A DNA stretch of 64,000 nt, from assembly GCA_964414585.1 (NCBI GenBank), contig CAYPXR010000021.1, positions 62,001 through 126,000 on the forward strand, read 5' to 3'. The notes below the pieces were generated by a model. It made no database searches, was not told the DNA's origin, and saw nothing but the letters and a program-made list of their open reading frames with translations. Position numbers and translations under genes: made by a program. Numbering within the stretch: the first letter of the stretch is position 1; the number at the start of each line of letters is the position of its first letter. The stretch is from DATEMU01 sp964414585. GTDB taxonomy: Bacteria > Planctomycetota > Phycisphaerae > UBA1845 > UTPLA1. Shown here piece by piece: positions 18,461 to 27,254 of this stretch.

Positions 18461-19516
18461 TTACATCGCCGCCAGGCGAACGGCGAGATCGCACACGCGA
18501 TTCGAAAAGCCCCACTCGTTGTCGTACCAGCTTAGCAGCTTGAGCAACTTGCCCTTGCCTTTGGGCACGGTCATCGTCCGCGTGGCGTCGAAGATCGAAC
18601 TGTGGGGGTTGTTGATCACGTCACTGGAGACGAGCGGATCTTCGCAATACTGGAGGATGCCCTGGAAGCGCTTCTCGGCGGCGGCTTTCTTGAATAGGGC
18701 GTTGACCGCTTCGACTTCGACCTCTTTTTCCAATGCGACCGTCAGATCGACGACGCTGCCGTCCATGACGGGCACGCGGAGGGCGAAGCCGTCGAGTTGG
18801 ATGGTTTTCTTGGGGACGACCAGACCGATGGCCTTCGCCGCGCCGGTGCTCGACGGGATAATGTTCATCGCCGCGGCGCGGGCGCGGAGCAGGTCGTCTC
18901 CGTGGACCTGGTCGAGAATCTTTTGGTCGTTCGTGTAGGCGTGGACGGTCGTCATCATGCCCGTGATGTTCTCTCCAAACATCTGGGGATTGTCGGCGAG
19001 GACCTTGACGATGGGCGCGAGGCAGTTCGTCGTGCAGCTTCCGTTGCTGACGAAGGTGTGCTCGCGCTGGAGCGATTCGTCGTTCACGCCGAGGACGACC
19101 GTCGCGTCGATCGTGTCCTTCGCGGGGGCGGAGAGGATGACCTTTCGCGCGCCGGCGGTAATGTGGTCGTCGTAACCGGCCTTGCCCTTGGCGGCGTCAC
19201 GCCTCCCGGTGAAAACGCCGGTCGATTCGATGACGACGGTCGCGCCGAGTTCCTTCCAGGGCAGCTTGGTTGGGTCCTTCTCGCCGGTGACGCGGATCTT
19301 CTTACCGTTCACGATCAGGGCGTTCTCGGTGTGGCCGACCTCGCCCTGCCAGGTTCCGTGGACCGTGTCATATTTGAACAAGTGCGCGTGAATTTTCGGC
19401 GGCGGACCGACGTCGTTGATGCCGACGATTTCAAATTCGTTCTGCCGCAGGGCCATCGCCCGCGCGACCATTCTTCCGATGCGTCCGAATCCGTTGATGC
19501 CGATTTTGACCGCCAT
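18461..19516 (-). CDS. gap: Glyceraldehyde-3-phosphate dehydrogenase
   Basis: 351 aa cytosolic glycolytic enzyme oxidising glyceraldehyde 3-phosphate to 1,3-bisphosphoglycerate with NAD. The N-terminus KIGINGFGRIGRMVAR is the Rossmann motif; SNGSCTTNCLAP contains the catalytic cysteine; the C-terminal WYDNEWGFSNRV is the family signature. Normal length is about 335, with small insertions here. The ATG at 19516 has AGGAGCACGACACC just upstream. It converges on the potassium transporter with only 15 bases between stops, and no hairpin terminator is visible between them. Confidence 0.97.
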   Translation of the reverse strand: MAVKIGINGFGRIGRMVARAMALRQNEFEIVGINDVGPPPKIHAHLFKYDTVHGTWQGEVGHTENALIVNGKKIRVTGEKDPTKLPWKELGATVVIESTGVFTGRRDAAKGKAGYDDHITAGARKVILSAPAKDTIDATVVLGVNDESLQREHTFVSNGSCTTNCLAPIVKVLADNPQMFGENITGMMTTVHAYTNDQKILDQVHGDDLLRARAAAMNIIPSSTGAAKAIGLVVPKKTIQLDGFALRVPVMDGSVVDLTVALEKEVEVEAVNALFKKAAAEKRFQGILQYCEDPLVSSDVINNPHSSIFDATRTMTVPKGKGKLLKLLSWYDNEWGFSNRVCDLAVRLAAM

Positions 19517-19623
19517 GGTGTCGTGCTCCTCCGAAGGTTTGCCTTCTCGCTCGTAGGGCGAGTGTAGGGAAGCGTAGGAAAAGGGACCGATATCGTCAAG
19601 GAAACCCTTGCGAGGACGACCTT

Positions 19624-19652
19624 ATGACAATCGAACGACGGGGCGGTATAAT
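19624..19652 (+). promoter_or_regulatory. Promoter of the UPF0175/PIN pair
   Basis: ATGACA at 19624-19629 and a perfect TATAAT at 19647-19652, 17 bases apart. The predicted start near 19659 leaves a leader of only about 14 bases containing GGAG before the ATG at 19673. Confidence 0.7.
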
Positions 19653-19672
19653 ACCTTTGGAGAATCGCTCAT

Positions 19673-19921
19673 ATGCCGCTCGTGATTTCAGATGAAACCC
19701 TTCAAGCCGCTGGGATGAACGAGCAAGAGGCGAAGGTGGAAATCGCCTGTCGTTTATTCGATGCCGGCAAGCTCGCGTTCGGTCATGCGGCACGATCTGC
19801 CGGACTCGACGATGCGGCGTTCGAAGCCCAGTTGGAGTTCCGCAACATTCCCCGCTACCGGTACACAGAAGAAATGCTTCGAGAGGACGTGAAAACCCTC
19901 AAAAAGATGGAGCGATGGTAG
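19673..19921 (+). CDS. UPF0175 family protein, probable antitoxin
   Basis: 82 aa. The sequence (ISDETLQAAGMNEQEAKVEIACRLFDAGKLAFGHAARSAGLDDAAFEAQL...) is a UPF0175 protein: an N-terminal beta/helix with a helix-turn-helix-like segment around residues 35-55, the AxLAGLxxxxFxxxL type. Members are commonly encoded directly before DUF3368 PIN-domain proteins and are thought to act as antitoxins that bind DNA and the toxin. Here the stop TAG is immediately followed by the GTG start of such a PIN gene, supporting translational coupling. Confidence 0.8.
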   Translation: MPLVISDETLQAAGMNEQEAKVEIACRLFDAGKLAFGHAARSAGLDDAAFEAQLEFRNIPRYRYTEEMLREDVKTLKKMERW

Positions 19922-20402
19922 GTGACGGTCATCGTCGTCACGGACTGCTCCCCGCTTCGCGCGCTTCATCACTTGGGACTGCTTTCACTTTGTCAGGATC
20001 TTTATGGTTCTGTCATCGTACCGGAAGCTGTTCAACGTGAATTGCTCCAGCCCACGACTCGTTGTCCGTCGATCGATATTACTCAGTTTCCAGGATTTGA
20101 AGTACGGACTTTGCGTTCGAGACCGAGCGATCTTGGCGTGCCGACGGATTTGGACTTCGGTGAGACGGAGGCCATCACTCTCGCAGTGGCATTACACGCA
20201 GACCTCCTCTTAATGGACGAACGCAAAGGCACGAAGGCTGCTCGGTTTGTCCACAATTGGTGTAATCGGCGTACTGCTCGAAGCGAAGCGCAAATCCATT
20301 ATCGATCTCGTGACGCCGCACATCGATCGGCTGGCTAAGGATTTGGGATTTTACGTTTCACCGGCGTTACGCGAACAGATTGCCCGATTAGCCGGCGAGT
20401 AA
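19922..20402 (+). pseudogene. DUF3368/PIN-domain toxin, frameshifted
   Basis: VapC-like RNase. From GTG 19922 the frame reads VVTDCSPLRALHHLGLLSL (first acidic residue of the PIN site), GETEAITLAVALHADLLLMDERKGTKAARF (later acidic residues), then loses homology near nt 20250. The family's C-terminal part continues in the frame one base ahead: STIGVIGVLLEAKRKSIIDL... to REQIARLAGE with a stop TAA at 20400-20402. So the gene is intact except for a single net +1 shift around 20246-20256 (sequence GGTTTGTCCACAA). The first frame instead runs to an unrelated tail ending at 20338. Either a real inactivating mutation or a base-calling error; no slippery heptamer is obvious. Its last 15 bases overlap the 3' end of the convergent downstream gene. 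Confidence 0.75.
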
Positions 20403-20828
20403 TCTTGTACTCGCTGGTATCGGAGCGGCACTTTGTATTTCGAGTTCGCGTACCTGGATAAGACGGCGTGCAGTTCGAGAACGGCCTTGCCAGATGTCCA
20501 TCCAGTCCCGGAAGGTCTGGAGCCAGTTGCGCCTGCCTAATCGACGACGGGGCACGATTCGGATTGTTCCCCTCACGACGACTTCCTTACCGTCCAGATT
20601 GGGTATCTGTGTTTTCCATTTCGGGCACCGCTCAAAGTCCAACTCGTGCGCCCCGTTCGCGGTCAACAATCGAGACGGCAGGTGGGGGTCTTCGGGTATG
20701 CAAAAGAATCCGGACCGTACTGTGCCCTGAAATTCGTGTACTTGGCGTGCTTTGAGGTGATGGGTGAATCCCGCGGTTCCCACAAAGAGGGCGATCAAGC
20801 ACAGGATCGTTGAACGGCGGATTTCCAT
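20388..20828 (-). CDS. Hypothetical exported/membrane-anchored protein
   Basis: 146 aa. An N-terminal hydrophobic stretch (STILCLIALFVGTAGF, residues ~6-21) acts as signal peptide or anchor. The rest (VHEFQGTVRSGFFCIPEDPHLPSRLL..., GKEVVVRGTIRIVPRRR) looks like a small beta-barrel with a conserved-looking VVVRGTI strand, reminiscent of OB-fold-like exported proteins, but I do not recognise a family. Two cysteines. Convergent with the PIN gene, overlapping it by 15 bases. Supported as a gene by its signal sequence and ATG; function unknown. Confidence 0.5.
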   Translation of the reverse strand: MEIRRSTILCLIALFVGTAGFTHHLKARQVHEFQGTVRSGFFCIPEDPHLPSRLLTANGAHELDFERCPKWKTQIPNLDGKEVVVRGTIRIVPRRRLGRRNWLQTFRDWMDIWQGRSRTARRLIQVRELEIQSAAPIPASTRLLAG

Positions 20829-20904
20829 TGGAAGGTGTCCTTCGTCGTCCCATTGGACGTCATTCGGGGATCACCGGTTCCATGAAGGGGGAACTTCAAT
20901 CTTG

Positions 20905-21870
20905 TTAAGAAGCGTCCGGCAGAGGGACCGGGAAGTGCGGTGTTTCGCCGGTCAGGACGCGGACAACGTCGTCGGCGACGTTGAAGCGCTCGCTGGAGGC
21001 ATCGAGGGTCGCGCCGGCGACGTGTGGCGAGAGGATGCAGCGCGGTGCGCGGCGGATGGGATGGTCGGCAGGCAGCGGTTCGACCTCGAAGACATCGAGC
21101 CCCGCGCCGGCGAGTTCGCCTTTTTTCAAGGCTTGCGCCAGGGCGACCGTGTCCACCAGGCTTCCACGGGTCGTATTGACGACGACGGCGTTCGGCTTGA
21201 GCTTGGCGAGCCGTTGAGCATTCAGGATGCCTTTGGTGTCAGCCGATTGCGGCAGATGCATTGATAGGAAATCCGATTCCGCCAGCAGGCCGTCCAAATC
21301 CATTGCCTCGCCTTGGAAGTCAACCGGATCGCGCCCAGCCGGATCGTGGTAAACAATTCGAAGCCCGAAGGCGGCCGTGCAGAGTTTGCCGAGGCGCTCG
21401 GCGACCGGGTCGAGCCCCCAGAGGCCAAGCGTCTCTCTGCTCATTTCGCGCCCCGCAGGCGAGCGCAAGGCATCGAATTGTCCCTCCCGGACTTGACGAT
21501 CAAAAAAGAGGAGCCGACGGTGCAATGCCAGGATCAACGAGAGCGTAAATTCGGCCGTGGAGGTGACGGCAACCTGGGGGGCATAGACCACGTGGATGTT
21601 TCGTCGCCGCGCGGCGCGGAGATCAATGTGGTCCGCCGTGGCGCTGGCCCGGCCGATGACCTTCAGATTCGGCGCGGCCTCGATAATCCTCGCGGTGACA
21701 TGAGCTTTTGCGCGGACGAGCAGGGCGTCCGCCGTGCCCAAGGCGGCCATCATCGTTTCCGGAGCGGCATCAGGGAGAACCTTGACTTGGGCGATTTTTT
21801 CGAGACGAGAGATCGCCTCAGGCGAAAAGGGCTCCGCCACAACGATTTCGTATGACTTGTTCCCCCTCAT
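20905..21870 (-). CDS. D-2-hydroxyacid dehydrogenase-like protein with eroded NAD motif
   Basis: 321 aa, related to D-3-phosphoglycerate dehydrogenase and other NAD-dependent D-2-hydroxyacid dehydrogenases. The catalytic Arg (NTTRGSLVD), Glu (GLDVFEVEPLP) and His (LSPHVAGAT) are all present. The Rossmann loop, normally TLGIIGLGRIG, here reads TLGLWGLDPVAERLGKL, so two of the three glycines are missing, although the acidic residue after strand 2 (YHDP) remains. No ACT/serine-binding domain follows, so it is not a long-form SerA. Either cofactor binding is altered or the protein has another role. It stands alone on the minus strand with no operon partner. Confidence 0.8.
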   Translation of the reverse strand: MRGNKSYEIVVAEPFSPEAISRLEKIAQVKVLPDAAPETMMAALGTADALLVRAKAHVTARIIEAAPNLKVIGRASATADHIDLRAARRRNIHVVYAPQVAVTSTAEFTLSLILALHRRLLFFDRQVREGQFDALRSPAGREMSRETLGLWGLDPVAERLGKLCTAAFGLRIVYHDPAGRDPVDFQGEAMDLDGLLAESDFLSMHLPQSADTKGILNAQRLAKLKPNAVVVNTTRGSLVDTVALAQALKKGELAGAGLDVFEVEPLPADHPIRRAPRCILSPHVAGATLDASSERFNVADDVVRVLTGETPHFPVPLPDAS

Positions 21871-22055
21871 GTCTCACCTCTCGTCAGACATGCGGGCATA
21901 AAAGTGACCTCTGACAGGACCTAATTGGCGCTACCCGCCTCGGAGGGGCCGGTGCGGGCCGGCGGCATCAGGCCGCCCAGCCACAACCTGTCAGAGACAT
22001 AACGAGAAAAATTGACGGCGCGCTCATCAGCATAGCCTGCCAACCCGTTCGTCCG

Positions 22056-22061
22056 TATAAT
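22056..22061 (+). promoter_or_regulatory. Candidate -10 box before the phosphoesterase-like gene
   Basis: Perfect TATAAT at 22056-22061, 73 bases ahead of the ATG at 22134. The matching -35 position (22033-22038, TAGCCT) is weak, so this is only a candidate. The rest of 21871-22133 shows no gene. Confidence 0.4.
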
Positions 22062-22133
22062 ACCCCCCTTTATAGGGACTGCAACAGAAATCGCTTCAGG
22101 AAATTATTCCTGAACGAAATTCGAGGGATCGCC

Positions 22134-24173
22134 ATGATTAGACTGCATGAACGATTGATCGTGATCTTCAGCTTCGCCGGCCTGCTGTTTTCGTGTCCGC
22201 TTCAGGCCCAAACCTCGGGGTCGGATTCCGGGCCGGCGAAGAAGAAAAGCACTGAGTTGAAGGGGCGTGAGGCGCAACGCGATCAGGAGTTGGAGCCGGA
22301 ATCGGGTTCCCCCGCCCATCGGTCCAAGGCGTCTCCGTCGAAAACGGATGCACCTTTGACGACGGAGCGTCGCCCGCCACGAACCGATCGGGGACGACCT
22401 CTCGACTTGGGAACTCCCGCCGCGAAGCCGTCCGCGGCGGTCGACGACGGTCCCTCGGCGGTCATTCGCGAGCCGTCTCAGGGACGGCCGATCTTCATCA
22501 CGCCCGGCGAGACCTTTTATTTTGTCATGCGGCTGACGCCCGAAGTGAAAGGCGACGTGGGTTTTGCCCTGGTGCACATCGACGAGCCGGGGGTGCGCGT
22601 TCCCTTGAAGCCGACGACACCGCCGTCGTATGTCAACGATGAGTATTGCAGCCTGATTCTCCAGGTGCCGGGCGATACCGAGCCGGGGTTGTACGACATC
22701 CAGGTCAAAGCGGAAGGGGCGACTTATAACTCGCCGCACAGCGTGAAGGTCGTGGACGCCTTCAAGAGCAAATTCCGCTTCGTTCATCTTTCCAACATGA
22801 ACGTCGGCGACCTGACCGCGCCGAACTTCGACGAAATGCTCCCGAAAGAGATTAACCTCCTGGCCCCCGAATTTATCGTCGCGACCGGCGACTACACGGA
22901 GTGGGCGCGGGCGCGGGACGACGCGACAAGTTGGCCGAAGGTGCTGAAGTTTTTCGAGCAATTCAACGCGCCGATTTTCATGTTGTGCGGCGCGCACGAT
23001 CACGAGGCGAGCTTCACGCGATTCGTCGCCAGCAAGCCCATCGGCACCATCGATTACGGAAACTATCACGGGCTGCTCCTGCTCGACCATCCCGGCAACC
23101 CCATCGACCAGGACTCGAGCCAGGTCCAGTGGGTCGAGGCGGACCTGAAACGCAACCGGAACAAGCGATTCAACTTCATCGCGACGAACAGCGACGAACT
23201 CGGCTTGCTGGATGTTTGGCGGGAAGCCGGGAATATCAAGGATTTCATCCACGACAACAAGGTCAAGCTCTTTCTGACCGGCGGGGCGACCGATTGGGAC
23301 TTCAAGGAGTTCGCCGACAAGCTCGAAGGGCTCGACGGCCTCCATTTCGTCCGTACGCACGAGTCCAGCACGTCACTTCGCGATCGGGCGACCGGCTTCT
23401 CGCATTACCGTGTCATCGACGTGGACGGCGACAAGTTGGCCTACACCTATCCGAATGACAATGGGACGGAAAATCTGCAACATTCCATCCCGACCGGCCG
23501 TCTGCGGGCTTTTTACGACGGGCCGAATGACGGTTCGGTGCATACGGTCACCGTCACGGTGCAAAACGCCCTGAATCAATCATTCGATGACGCCCATGTG
23601 TGGTTGCGCGTCGCGAAGGGCCCGGGCGGCGAAAAGCCGACGGTCGCGCCCGGGCGATTGGTGCAGGCCCTGGACGCAATGACGCACTGGGCTTGCGATG
23701 TCGCATTCGACCTGCCGGACAAGGGCGCGGTTCGCATCGTCGCGGCGGCCGATCCGGAGGACGTCGCACCGGCCTTGCCGATCGAAGTGGCGCTCGACGG
23801 GCCCCGGGAATGGAACTTTGCCCCGGCGACGACGGATTTTGGTTTGACCTACTTCACCAGTAACGCCGGCGCGAGCCTCAAATTCACCAACAATTCCAAG
23901 TCGCACATCACCTGCTGGCCGGTCATCTGCGTGAATGGCGGTCAGATCAATCCCGACCCGAAGGTGTGTCCGAAGCTGCCGCTTTCGCTTGAGCCGGGCA
24001 AGACCCTCTCGGTTCCGCTGGTGCTCAACCTCCGTCGCGTCAGCCCCGGCAAGCACGCGTTGCAGGTACATTTCCTGGAAGACCCGCTCAGCCGCCTGAG
24101 TACGTTCGAAGTGACGCTGGCACATCGGCAGGAGGCGTCGGCCAGCGCCGGTCGTGACGAGTCGTCGAACTAA
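22134..24173 (+). CDS. Exported metallophosphoesterase-like protein, metal site lost
   Basis: 679 aa. Signal peptide to residue ~26 (LLFSCPLQAQ), a charged Pro/Ser/Lys-rich linker to ~115, an Ig/Fn3-like beta domain (~120-210), then a calcineurin-type phosphoesterase fold (~215-430) with HLSNMNVGD, ATGDYTEW and LCGAHDHE. In active enzymes these are HxSDxHxG, GD and GNHD, with a later GHxH; here DxH is NxN, GNHD is GAHD, and the last motif is GGATDW. Most metal ligands are therefore missing. A C-terminal beta region (~560-670) follows. Probably a secreted binding protein derived from a phosphoesterase. Confidence 0.78.
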   Translation: MIRLHERLIVIFSFAGLLFSCPLQAQTSGSDSGPAKKKSTELKGREAQRDQELEPESGSPAHRSKASPSKTDAPLTTERRPPRTDRGRPLDLGTPAAKPSAAVDDGPSAVIREPSQGRPIFITPGETFYFVMRLTPEVKGDVGFALVHIDEPGVRVPLKPTTPPSYVNDEYCSLILQVPGDTEPGLYDIQVKAEGATYNSPHSVKVVDAFKSKFRFVHLSNMNVGDLTAPNFDEMLPKEINLLAPEFIVATGDYTEWARARDDATSWPKVLKFFEQFNAPIFMLCGAHDHEASFTRFVASKPIGTIDYGNYHGLLLLDHPGNPIDQDSSQVQWVEADLKRNRNKRFNFIATNSDELGLLDVWREAGNIKDFIHDNKVKLFLTGGATDWDFKEFADKLEGLDGLHFVRTHESSTSLRDRATGFSHYRVIDVDGDKLAYTYPNDNGTENLQHSIPTGRLRAFYDGPNDGSVHTVTVTVQNALNQSFDDAHVWLRVAKGPGGEKPTVAPGRLVQALDAMTHWACDVAFDLPDKGAVRIVAAADPEDVAPALPIEVALDGPREWNFAPATTDFGLTYFTSNAGASLKFTNNSKSHITCWPVICVNGGQINPDPKVCPKLPLSLEPGKTLSVPLVLNLRRVSPGKHALQVHFLEDPLSRLSTFEVTLAHRQEASASAGRDESSN

Positions 24174-24195
24174 AGGTTTTCCTGGAAAACGGATT

Positions 24196-24753
24196 TCAGG
24201 CGGCCGTCTGCGCCGTTTCGCGCAGATTGAGGATCAATTCGACCTCGCCGATTCGCTGGTCAAGCTCGTGGGCGATTTGCCGGGCGGAGCGGCCCGCGTC
24301 GGCGAGTTCGTAGATGCGGCGGGTACGCAAGTCGCTGGGACCGGAGGCCAGGGACTGGAGGCTGGGGGAAGTGGGGCTTTTCTCCGCGATTCTGGTTTCA
24401 AATTGTATTCCGGCTGAACGAGCAGCCTCTAACAACGTTCGCAAGGCGGCGATTCGCTGGTCGGCGTTGTGGATGGTTTGCTCCAGGGCCGCGCATTTGA
24501 GATCGATGCGTTGCTCGACCTGTTTTGAAAGGTCGTTAAGCTGAGCCACGAGTTTGGCGAGGTCTTTTCTTGCGGCAACGTCGCCCCCGGTGTCCAATTC
24601 CGTGCGCTTAAACTTGGGCCAGTTCCCGGTGGTCGCCTTTCGTCGCGAATACCAATAGGCATATAGGATCGCCGCGGCGAGAATTCCGACAATCCCCGCC
24701 TGGCGGGCGCTGGGAGTGAAGGCGTCGGCGGCGAGCAGGAAGTAAAGCGTCAT
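24196..24753 (-). CDS. Membrane-anchored coiled-coil protein with C-terminal HTH-like segment
   Basis: 185 aa. One membrane segment (residues ~15-34, ARQAGIVGILAAAILYAYWY), a coiled-coil region (~60-115: LAKLVAQLNDLSKQVEQRIDLKCAALEQTI...ALRTLLEAAR) and a C-terminal helix-turn-helix-like stretch (RRIYELADAGRSARQIAHELDQRIGEVELILNLR), the arrangement of DUF2802/DUF6115-type proteins, often found near motility or envelope genes. No such neighbours are present. It is 44 bases upstream of larC's stop on the same strand, so not clearly in its operon. Function unknown. Confidence 0.65.
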   Translation of the reverse strand: MTLYFLLAADAFTPSARQAGIVGILAAAILYAYWYSRRKATTGNWPKFKRTELDTGGDVAARKDLAKLVAQLNDLSKQVEQRIDLKCAALEQTIHNADQRIAALRTLLEAARSAGIQFETRIAEKSPTSPSLQSLASGPSDLRTRRIYELADAGRSARQIAHELDQRIGEVELILNLRETAQTAA

Positions 24754-24797
24754 TTAGTGAATTTCCCGTGTTCAACGGCCGGCACGGGGGCCGGCCG

Positions 24798-25970
24798 CTA
24801 CGTTTTGCGCCGCCAGGCCGACTCGGCCTCAAACATCACGTCGTGCAAGGCCGCGCTGTGCTTTCGGGCGGCCGCGGCGCAATCCTCATACTCCGGGGCC
24901 ACTAGTAAAATTCGTCCGCTTCGGCAGCCAATCTTGACCCGAATCGGCCCGAATCGAGTCGCGACGGTCTCGACCTCCCGGGCGAGCTTGGCGCGGGTGC
25001 AGGTCTGCCGGCGGATGCCAAAGGTCGTCGTGTGCGAGAAAATCGCCTCTTCACAGGCGGCCTGACAGTCCAGGGGGGCAAGAACGGAGAGCAGGACGCC
25101 CGGCCGGCCCTTTTTCATGGTGATCGGGATGGCGAAGACGTCCAGCGCGCCGGCGCTGAAAAGGGCGTCGAAGGCATGGGCGATCTGTTCGCCGGTGGCG
25201 TCGTCGAGATGGGTCTCCAAAAGGGTGATTTCGTCGCATTCGTCGCTTGAATCGGCGGAGTCCCCGATGAGCAGCCGCAGGACGTTGGGCCGCATCTTGC
25301 TGTCCCTGGTGCCGGCGCCGTAGCCGATTCGGCTGATCCGCATGGCCGGCAGGGGGCCGTAACTTTCGGCAAGCGTCGTGAGAATCGCCGCGCCGGTCGG
25401 CGTGACGAGTTCGCCCGGCTCATCGCAAGCGGCAATGGGCACGCCGCGCAAAAGCTCAGCGGTTGCCGGCGCGGGAACCGGCATCGTTCCGTGTTCGCAG
25501 TGTACGACACCGCTTCCTGGGGGAATTGGTGAACAGACAATCCTGGACAGTCCGAGTCGCTCGACGCCGATGGCCGCGCCGACGACATCGACGATGGCAT
25601 CGACCGCTCCAACTTCGTGAAAATGAACCTTCTCGATGGAAGTCCCGTGAACCTTCGCTTCCGCCTCGGCAAGGTGGGTGAAAATGCGCTTCGCATTTTC
25701 CTTGATCGACGGGCGGAGCGCGGAATCGTCGATGATTTTGGTGATATGGTGAAGGTGACGGAGACCGGGTTTTTCCGTCGGACGGACTTTCACATACGTT
25801 GCCGCGAGCCCCTGTTTTTGGACTTGTGAAACGTTGAATTCGTAGCCGCTCAGGTGGAGCTTCGCCAAATCGGCCCGCAAATCGGCCTCGGACAGTCCCG
25901 CCGAGAGCATGGCAGCGAGGATCATGTCGCCCGCCGCGCCGGAGAAACAGTCGAAATAGGCGATTGTCAT
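24798..25970 (-). CDS. larC: LarC nickel-insertion protein (nickel-pincer cofactor synthesis)
   Basis: 390 aa, DUF111 family. LarC is a CTP-dependent cyclometallase that inserts nickel into the pyridinium bisthiocarboxylate precursor of the lactate-racemase cofactor. The N-terminus YFDCFSGAAGDMILAAML and the internal HFHEVGAVDAIVDVVG (with its HFHE cluster) are family signatures; the C-terminal domain contains ETHLDDATGEQIAHAF and MKKGRPGVLLSVLA. In lactobacilli the gene is split by a programmed frameshift; here it is one continuous frame. larA, larB and larE are not in the window, so the racemase partner must be elsewhere. Confidence 0.93.
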   Translation of the reverse strand: MTIAYFDCFSGAAGDMILAAMLSAGLSEADLRADLAKLHLSGYEFNVSQVQKQGLAATYVKVRPTEKPGLRHLHHITKIIDDSALRPSIKENAKRIFTHLAEAEAKVHGTSIEKVHFHEVGAVDAIVDVVGAAIGVERLGLSRIVCSPIPPGSGVVHCEHGTMPVPAPATAELLRGVPIAACDEPGELVTPTGAAILTTLAESYGPLPAMRISRIGYGAGTRDSKMRPNVLRLLIGDSADSSDECDEITLLETHLDDATGEQIAHAFDALFSAGALDVFAIPITMKKGRPGVLLSVLAPLDCQAACEEAIFSHTTTFGIRRQTCTRAKLAREVETVATRFGPIRVKIGCRSGRILLVAPEYEDCAAAARKHSAALHDVMFEAESAWRRKT

Positions 25971-26159
25971 GCAATTTCAAGGGTGCCAGGACCCAATTGA
26001 CCCACAGCCCCTAAGGCGTAGAAGGCTATGCCGATCAGTAGGTTATGGCAATGGGGCCCAAGCCGATGAATGCTCGTTTTCTTGACACATTTGAACGGTG
26101 CGATTCTACTACAGGGCTCGGCATCCGGCAGACGGCGTTCTCCTTGCGGCTCCGAATAC

Positions 26160-27239
26160 ATGGCGATTTTGCAAGACCTTCGACAGGAGATTGACCTTCT
26201 CGACGACCAGATCGTCGGGCTTCTGAATGCCCGCGCGAAAGCAGCGGTGGAAATCGGCAAGTTGAAGGCCGCCAGCGGGGCCGGAGTCTTCGCCGCGGAT
26301 CGAGAGCGGGAGGTCCTGGATCGCGTCACCAAGCTCTCCACAGGCCCTTTATCACGCGATTCGCTGCTTTCAATCTACCGCGAACTTATGTCGGCGTCTT
26401 TCGCCCTGGAGAGACCGCCGCGGGTTGGGTACCTGGGTCCGGCGGGCTCTTTTTCCCATGAAGCGGCGATGGGCAAGTTTGGCGCTTCAGTCGAGTATGA
26501 AGCCTTGTCGGACATCCGCGCGGTCTTCGATGAGATGAGCCGGGGCCACGTCGATTACGGCGTCGTCCCCATGGAGAACACCACGGCCGGGGCGGTGCTC
26601 GACACGCTCGATGCCCTGCGCGATCACAACGTGTGCATTTGCTCGGAGATCCAGCGGGCCATTCACCACAACCTGCTGGCCAAATGCCGGCAGGACGAAA
26701 TCGAAATCGTCTATTCGCGGCCCGAGGCTTTGGCGCAATGTCAGCGATGGCTCTCCGAGACGGGCTTATCGCGGCGGACGGCGGCCGCCTCCAGTACCAG
26801 CAAGGCCGCTGAACTGGCCGCTTCGCAGGCCAAGAGCGCGGCGATCGGCAGCAAGCTGGCAGCCGGGCTGCACGGTTTGTCGATTCTCGCGGCTCATATC
26901 GAGGACAATCCGAATAATGCTACCCGGTTTTTCGTCCTCGGCGGTGAAACGCCAAAGCCCACGGGCTGCGACCGCACCAGCCTCCTGTTCACCACGGCCC
27001 ACAAGGCTGGGGCGCTGGTCGATGTCCTGCTCGTCTTTCAGCAGGCGGGAATCAACATGACGCTGATCACCTCGCGACCCAGCGCCAAACCCGACCTTGA
27101 TTACAGCTTCTTCGTCGATGTGGATGGACACGAATCCGACCCGCCGCTCAAGAGCGCGTTGGAAGAGGCCCGACGACATTGCCGGACGCTTCGCGTGCTC
27201 GGCTCGTACCCCAAAGCGACGGAGGTGGTCGCGGCTTAA
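26160..27239 (+). CDS. pheA: Bifunctional chorismate mutase/prephenate dehydratase
   Basis: 359 aa from ATG 26160, phenylalanine synthesis from chorismate. A type II chorismate mutase domain (~1-85: LRQEIDLLDDQIVGLLNARAK), the dehydratase (~93-275: YLGPAGSFSHEAA, YGVVPMENTTAG, NNATRFFVLG) and a C-terminal ACT domain (~280-355: SLLFTTAHKAGALVDVLLVF...TSRP) that would bind phenylalanine for feedback. An in-frame upstream ATG at 26070 would add 30 residues with no homology, so 26160 is chosen. First gene of an eight-gene housekeeping run; 15 bases before tpiA. Confidence 0.95.
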   Translation: MAILQDLRQEIDLLDDQIVGLLNARAKAAVEIGKLKAASGAGVFAADREREVLDRVTKLSTGPLSRDSLLSIYRELMSASFALERPPRVGYLGPAGSFSHEAAMGKFGASVEYEALSDIRAVFDEMSRGHVDYGVVPMENTTAGAVLDTLDALRDHNVCICSEIQRAIHHNLLAKCRQDEIEIVYSRPEALAQCQRWLSETGLSRRTAAASSTSKAAELAASQAKSAAIGSKLAAGLHGLSILAAHIEDNPNNATRFFVLGGETPKPTGCDRTSLLFTTAHKAGALVDVLLVFQQAGINMTLITSRPSAKPDLDYSFFVDVDGHESDPPLKSALEEARRHCRTLRVLGSYPKATEVVAA

Positions 27240-27254
27240 GGAGCCGAACCAGGA

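Noticed and set aside
19922..20402. Programmed ribosomal frameshift in the PIN gene
   Set aside because: No slippery heptamer or downstream pseudoknot-like structure is apparent, and this family is not known to use frameshifting.
22104..23360. 418-codon minus-strand open frame opposite the phosphoesterase-like gene
   Set aside because: Arg/Val-rich antisense shadow; the plus strand has a signal peptide and family motifs.
26070..26159. Upstream ATG for pheA at 26070
   Set aside because: Adds 30 residues unrelated to chorismate mutase; homology begins right after the ATG at 26160.
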